Shown: piece after piece, positions 63,133-64,000 of the stretch
Layout: each line of letters starts with the position of its first letter
How positions within the stretch are numbered: the stretch's first letter is position 1
Assembly: GCF_036287215.1 (NCBI RefSeq)
Contig: NZ_CP142860.1
Coordinates: 682,001-746,000 of the forward strand
Length of the DNA: 64,000 bases
Origin: Caproiciproducens sp. CPB-2
Lineage (GTDB): Bacteria; Bacillota; Clostridia; Oscillospirales; Acutalibacteraceae
Direction of reading: 5' to 3'
Program-made: the position numbers and the translations under genes
Notes under the pieces: model-generated
What the model was told of the DNA's origin: nothing
Database searches by the model: none
The model's input: only the letters and a program-made list of their open reading frames with translations

Positions 63133-63390
63133 ATGAAGGAATTCACCTATAAAGTCACAGATCCCGAAGGATTTCATGCCCGCCCGGCAGGTCAGCTTGT
63201 CAAATTTGCACAGGGTCTCGATTCCGACGTAACCATTTCGCTGGACGGCAGAAAGGCCGATGCGAGGAAAATCTTCGCGATCATGGGCCTGTGCGTCAAG
63301 CAGGACAATGTTATCACCGTATCGGTATCCGGCGGCAGCGAGGAAGCGAACGCCGCTTCCCTGAAGGCTTTTCTTGAGAAAAGCGTTTAG
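63133..63390 (+). CDS. HPr-like phosphocarrier protein lacking Ser46
   Basis: An 85-residue HPr family protein with the active His15 in GFHARPAG. The regulatory serine region KSIMG of canonical HPr is RKIFA here, with Lys at position 46, so HPr kinase cannot phosphorylate it. It can still carry phosphate from Enzyme I to the EIIA of this operon but cannot act as the CcpA corepressor. Probably dedicated to this PTS. The start codon lacks a Shine-Dalgarno sequence. Confidence 0.9.
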   Translation: MKEFTYKVTDPEGFHARPAGQLVKFAQGLDSDVTISLDGRKADARKIFAIMGLCVKQDNVITVSVSGGSEEANAASLKAFLEKSV

Positions 63391-63860
63391 GCTTCCGATC
63401 GGAAACGGCCCACACAGCCAGTTCCCCTACCTTCGGAATACCCTCCGAAGGGACTGAACACCGGACTTGTTTATTATACCGTTTCCACCAGGGTTCCTCT
63501 CCTTGTCTATTGCACGGGATTCGGTTCACTAACGTGTGGCTTTAATTTTCCATTTATCACAACAAAAAGTTGAAGCGGGCCGCTGTGGCCCGCTTTTGCG
63601 TATCGGCTATTATGTTCAACCCATCACAAAGCCTTTCAGGGAATCATTCAAATCGGATAGCCTGTCTATAAACCTTTCTGCGCGGAGGCGAAAGGAGAGA
63701 TCAGAAACCCTGTCACAATCAGGCCGGCGCTGCTGGAAACCGAATAGCCGGTAGCCGGCAATACCCGCCCCGGAAATAATCAGGTCTGCTGCCATGCATA
63801 TCCATTCGGTGTAGCGGCTTTGCAAGTCTTGCCCTGGCACTTCGGGCCAAGTCAGAGGGA
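63391..63860. other. Intergenic region after the HPr-like gene
   Basis: About 470 bases with no convincing gene. It contains a perfect 8-bp hairpin (CCTTCGGA-ATACCC-TCCGAAGG, 63430-63451) without a T-run and the terminator at 63573. Reading frames in 63600-63860 do not resemble a protein family I can name. Confidence 0.4.
63573..63597 (+). terminator. Terminator downstream of the PTS operon
   Basis: AAGCGGGCC-GCTGT-GGCCCGCTT followed by TT: a perfect 9-bp GC-rich stem with a short T-run, 180 bases after the HPr-like gene. Confidence 0.75.
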
Positions 63861-63889
63861 TTGACAAATCCGTCTTAGTATAGTACAAT
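63861..63889 (+). promoter_or_regulatory. Sigma-A promoter of the last, partial gene
   Basis: TTGACA at 63861-63866, 17-base spacer, TACAAT at 63884-63889. Confidence 0.85.
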
Positions 63890-63917
63890 ATGAATGAATT
63901 AAAATATATTCATTCAT
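63890..63917 (+). promoter_or_regulatory. 10-bp inverted repeat operator after the promoter
   Basis: ATGAATGAAT (63890-63899) and ATTCATTCAT (63908-63917) form a perfect inverted repeat with an 8-base spacer, immediately after the -10. A TetR- or MarR-type repressor encoded outside the window is the probable ligand. Confidence 0.65.
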
Positions 63918-63948
63918 AAGACTTGTTCATATCCTATGGAGGTCAGCT

Positions 63949-64000
63949 ATGAAAAGGGTTATCGCATTGATCGGGAGCCAACGAAAGAAAGAAACCTACG
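63949..64000 (+). CDS. Flavodoxin/NADPH-dependent FMN reductase-like protein, 5' end only
   Basis: The first 17 codons read MKRVIALIGSQRKKETY, the beta-strand and flavin-phosphate loop start typical of FMN reductase/flavodoxin-fold proteins (IxGSxRKxxxT). ATG 63949 follows ATGGAGG. The gene runs off the right edge. Operator-controlled expression would suit a stress- or redox-responsive reductase. Confidence 0.6.
   Translation, partial: MKRVIALIGSQRKKETY

Noticed and set aside
63616..63888. A 90-codon minus-strand frame and hydrophobic fragments suggesting a transporter remnant
   Set aside because: No start site, no continuous homology and stops in the hydrophobic frame; not enough to call a pseudogene.

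Overview
The window reads as chromosome of a spore-forming, fermentative Clostridia member, probably Oscillospiraceae/Ruminococcaceae-like. The evidence is a GerA-type germinant receptor operon, SpoIIID, NiaR/NiaX niacin salvage, many TTG/GTG starts behind strong AGGAGG sites, sigma-A promoters, PTS proteins with an HPr paralog, a C. kluyveri-type 4-hydroxybutyrate dehydrogenase, and no respiratory genes. No rRNA, tRNA, CRISPR array, insertion sequence or phage gene was seen.

Layout. 1-1391: 3' end of a secreted Ig-like/adhesin-type protein. 1622-6047: a DUF2156 protein, an unusual GNAT plus membrane-anchor fusion, then niaR and niaX, with a clear promoter and NiaR operator before niaX. 6054-10404 (minus strand): gerAA-gerAC-gerD-like-gerAB (gerAB carries a one-base frameshift) and spoIIID. 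10787-21487: a PrpR-type regulator whose AAA+ domain lacks the sigma-54 contact loop, followed by an acid-sugar operon (DUF1537 kinase, Fe-alcohol dehydrogenase, PdxA2, DapA-family aldolase, 2-hydroxyacid dehydrogenase) with its own tripartite tricarboxylate-type transporter TctBAC. 21669-24410: Ca2+-type P-ATPase.

24786-39227: the most interesting part. A sulfonate/taurine-type ABC transporter (lipoprotein, two permeases, two ATPases), a ROK regulator, then a tight operon of DMT transporter, Fe-alcohol dehydrogenase, split transketolase, M24-like protein without metal ligands, divergent RpiB-like isomerase, short TalC-like transaldolase, FucI/AraA-like isomerase and a second transaldolase. 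No sugar kinase or PTS is present. The set matches a sulfosugar (sulfoquinovose-like) pathway and appears to combine signature enzymes of both the sulfo-transaldolase and sulfo-transketolase routes. A shared ATCGAAAWCGAT element in front of both transcription units suggests common control by the ROK protein.

39492-44816 (minus): a 1774-residue secreted BspA-like leucine-rich-repeat protein made of two copies of an LRR plus Ig-like module. 45205-56459: a PucR regulator, a 16-bp palindrome, a promoter with a terminator hairpin in its leader, a branched-chain-type ABC transporter, class III aminotransferase, cytidylate-kinase-like protein, 4-hydroxybutyrate dehydrogenase and YtcJ-type amidohydrolase: uptake and reductive catabolism of GABA or a GABA-releasing amide.

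56849-63390: a PRD/EIIB/EIIA activator, KDPG-type aldolase, galactitol-type PTS (EIIA, EIIB, EIIC), galactonate-dehydratase-like enolase-superfamily enzyme and an HPr paralog lacking Ser46. Together they suggest a kinase-free route in which an aldonate is phosphorylated during uptake. The window ends in the first 17 codons of a flavodoxin/FMN-reductase-like gene behind a promoter with a 10-bp inverted repeat. Functional assignments come from reading protein motifs by eye; no database search was run.
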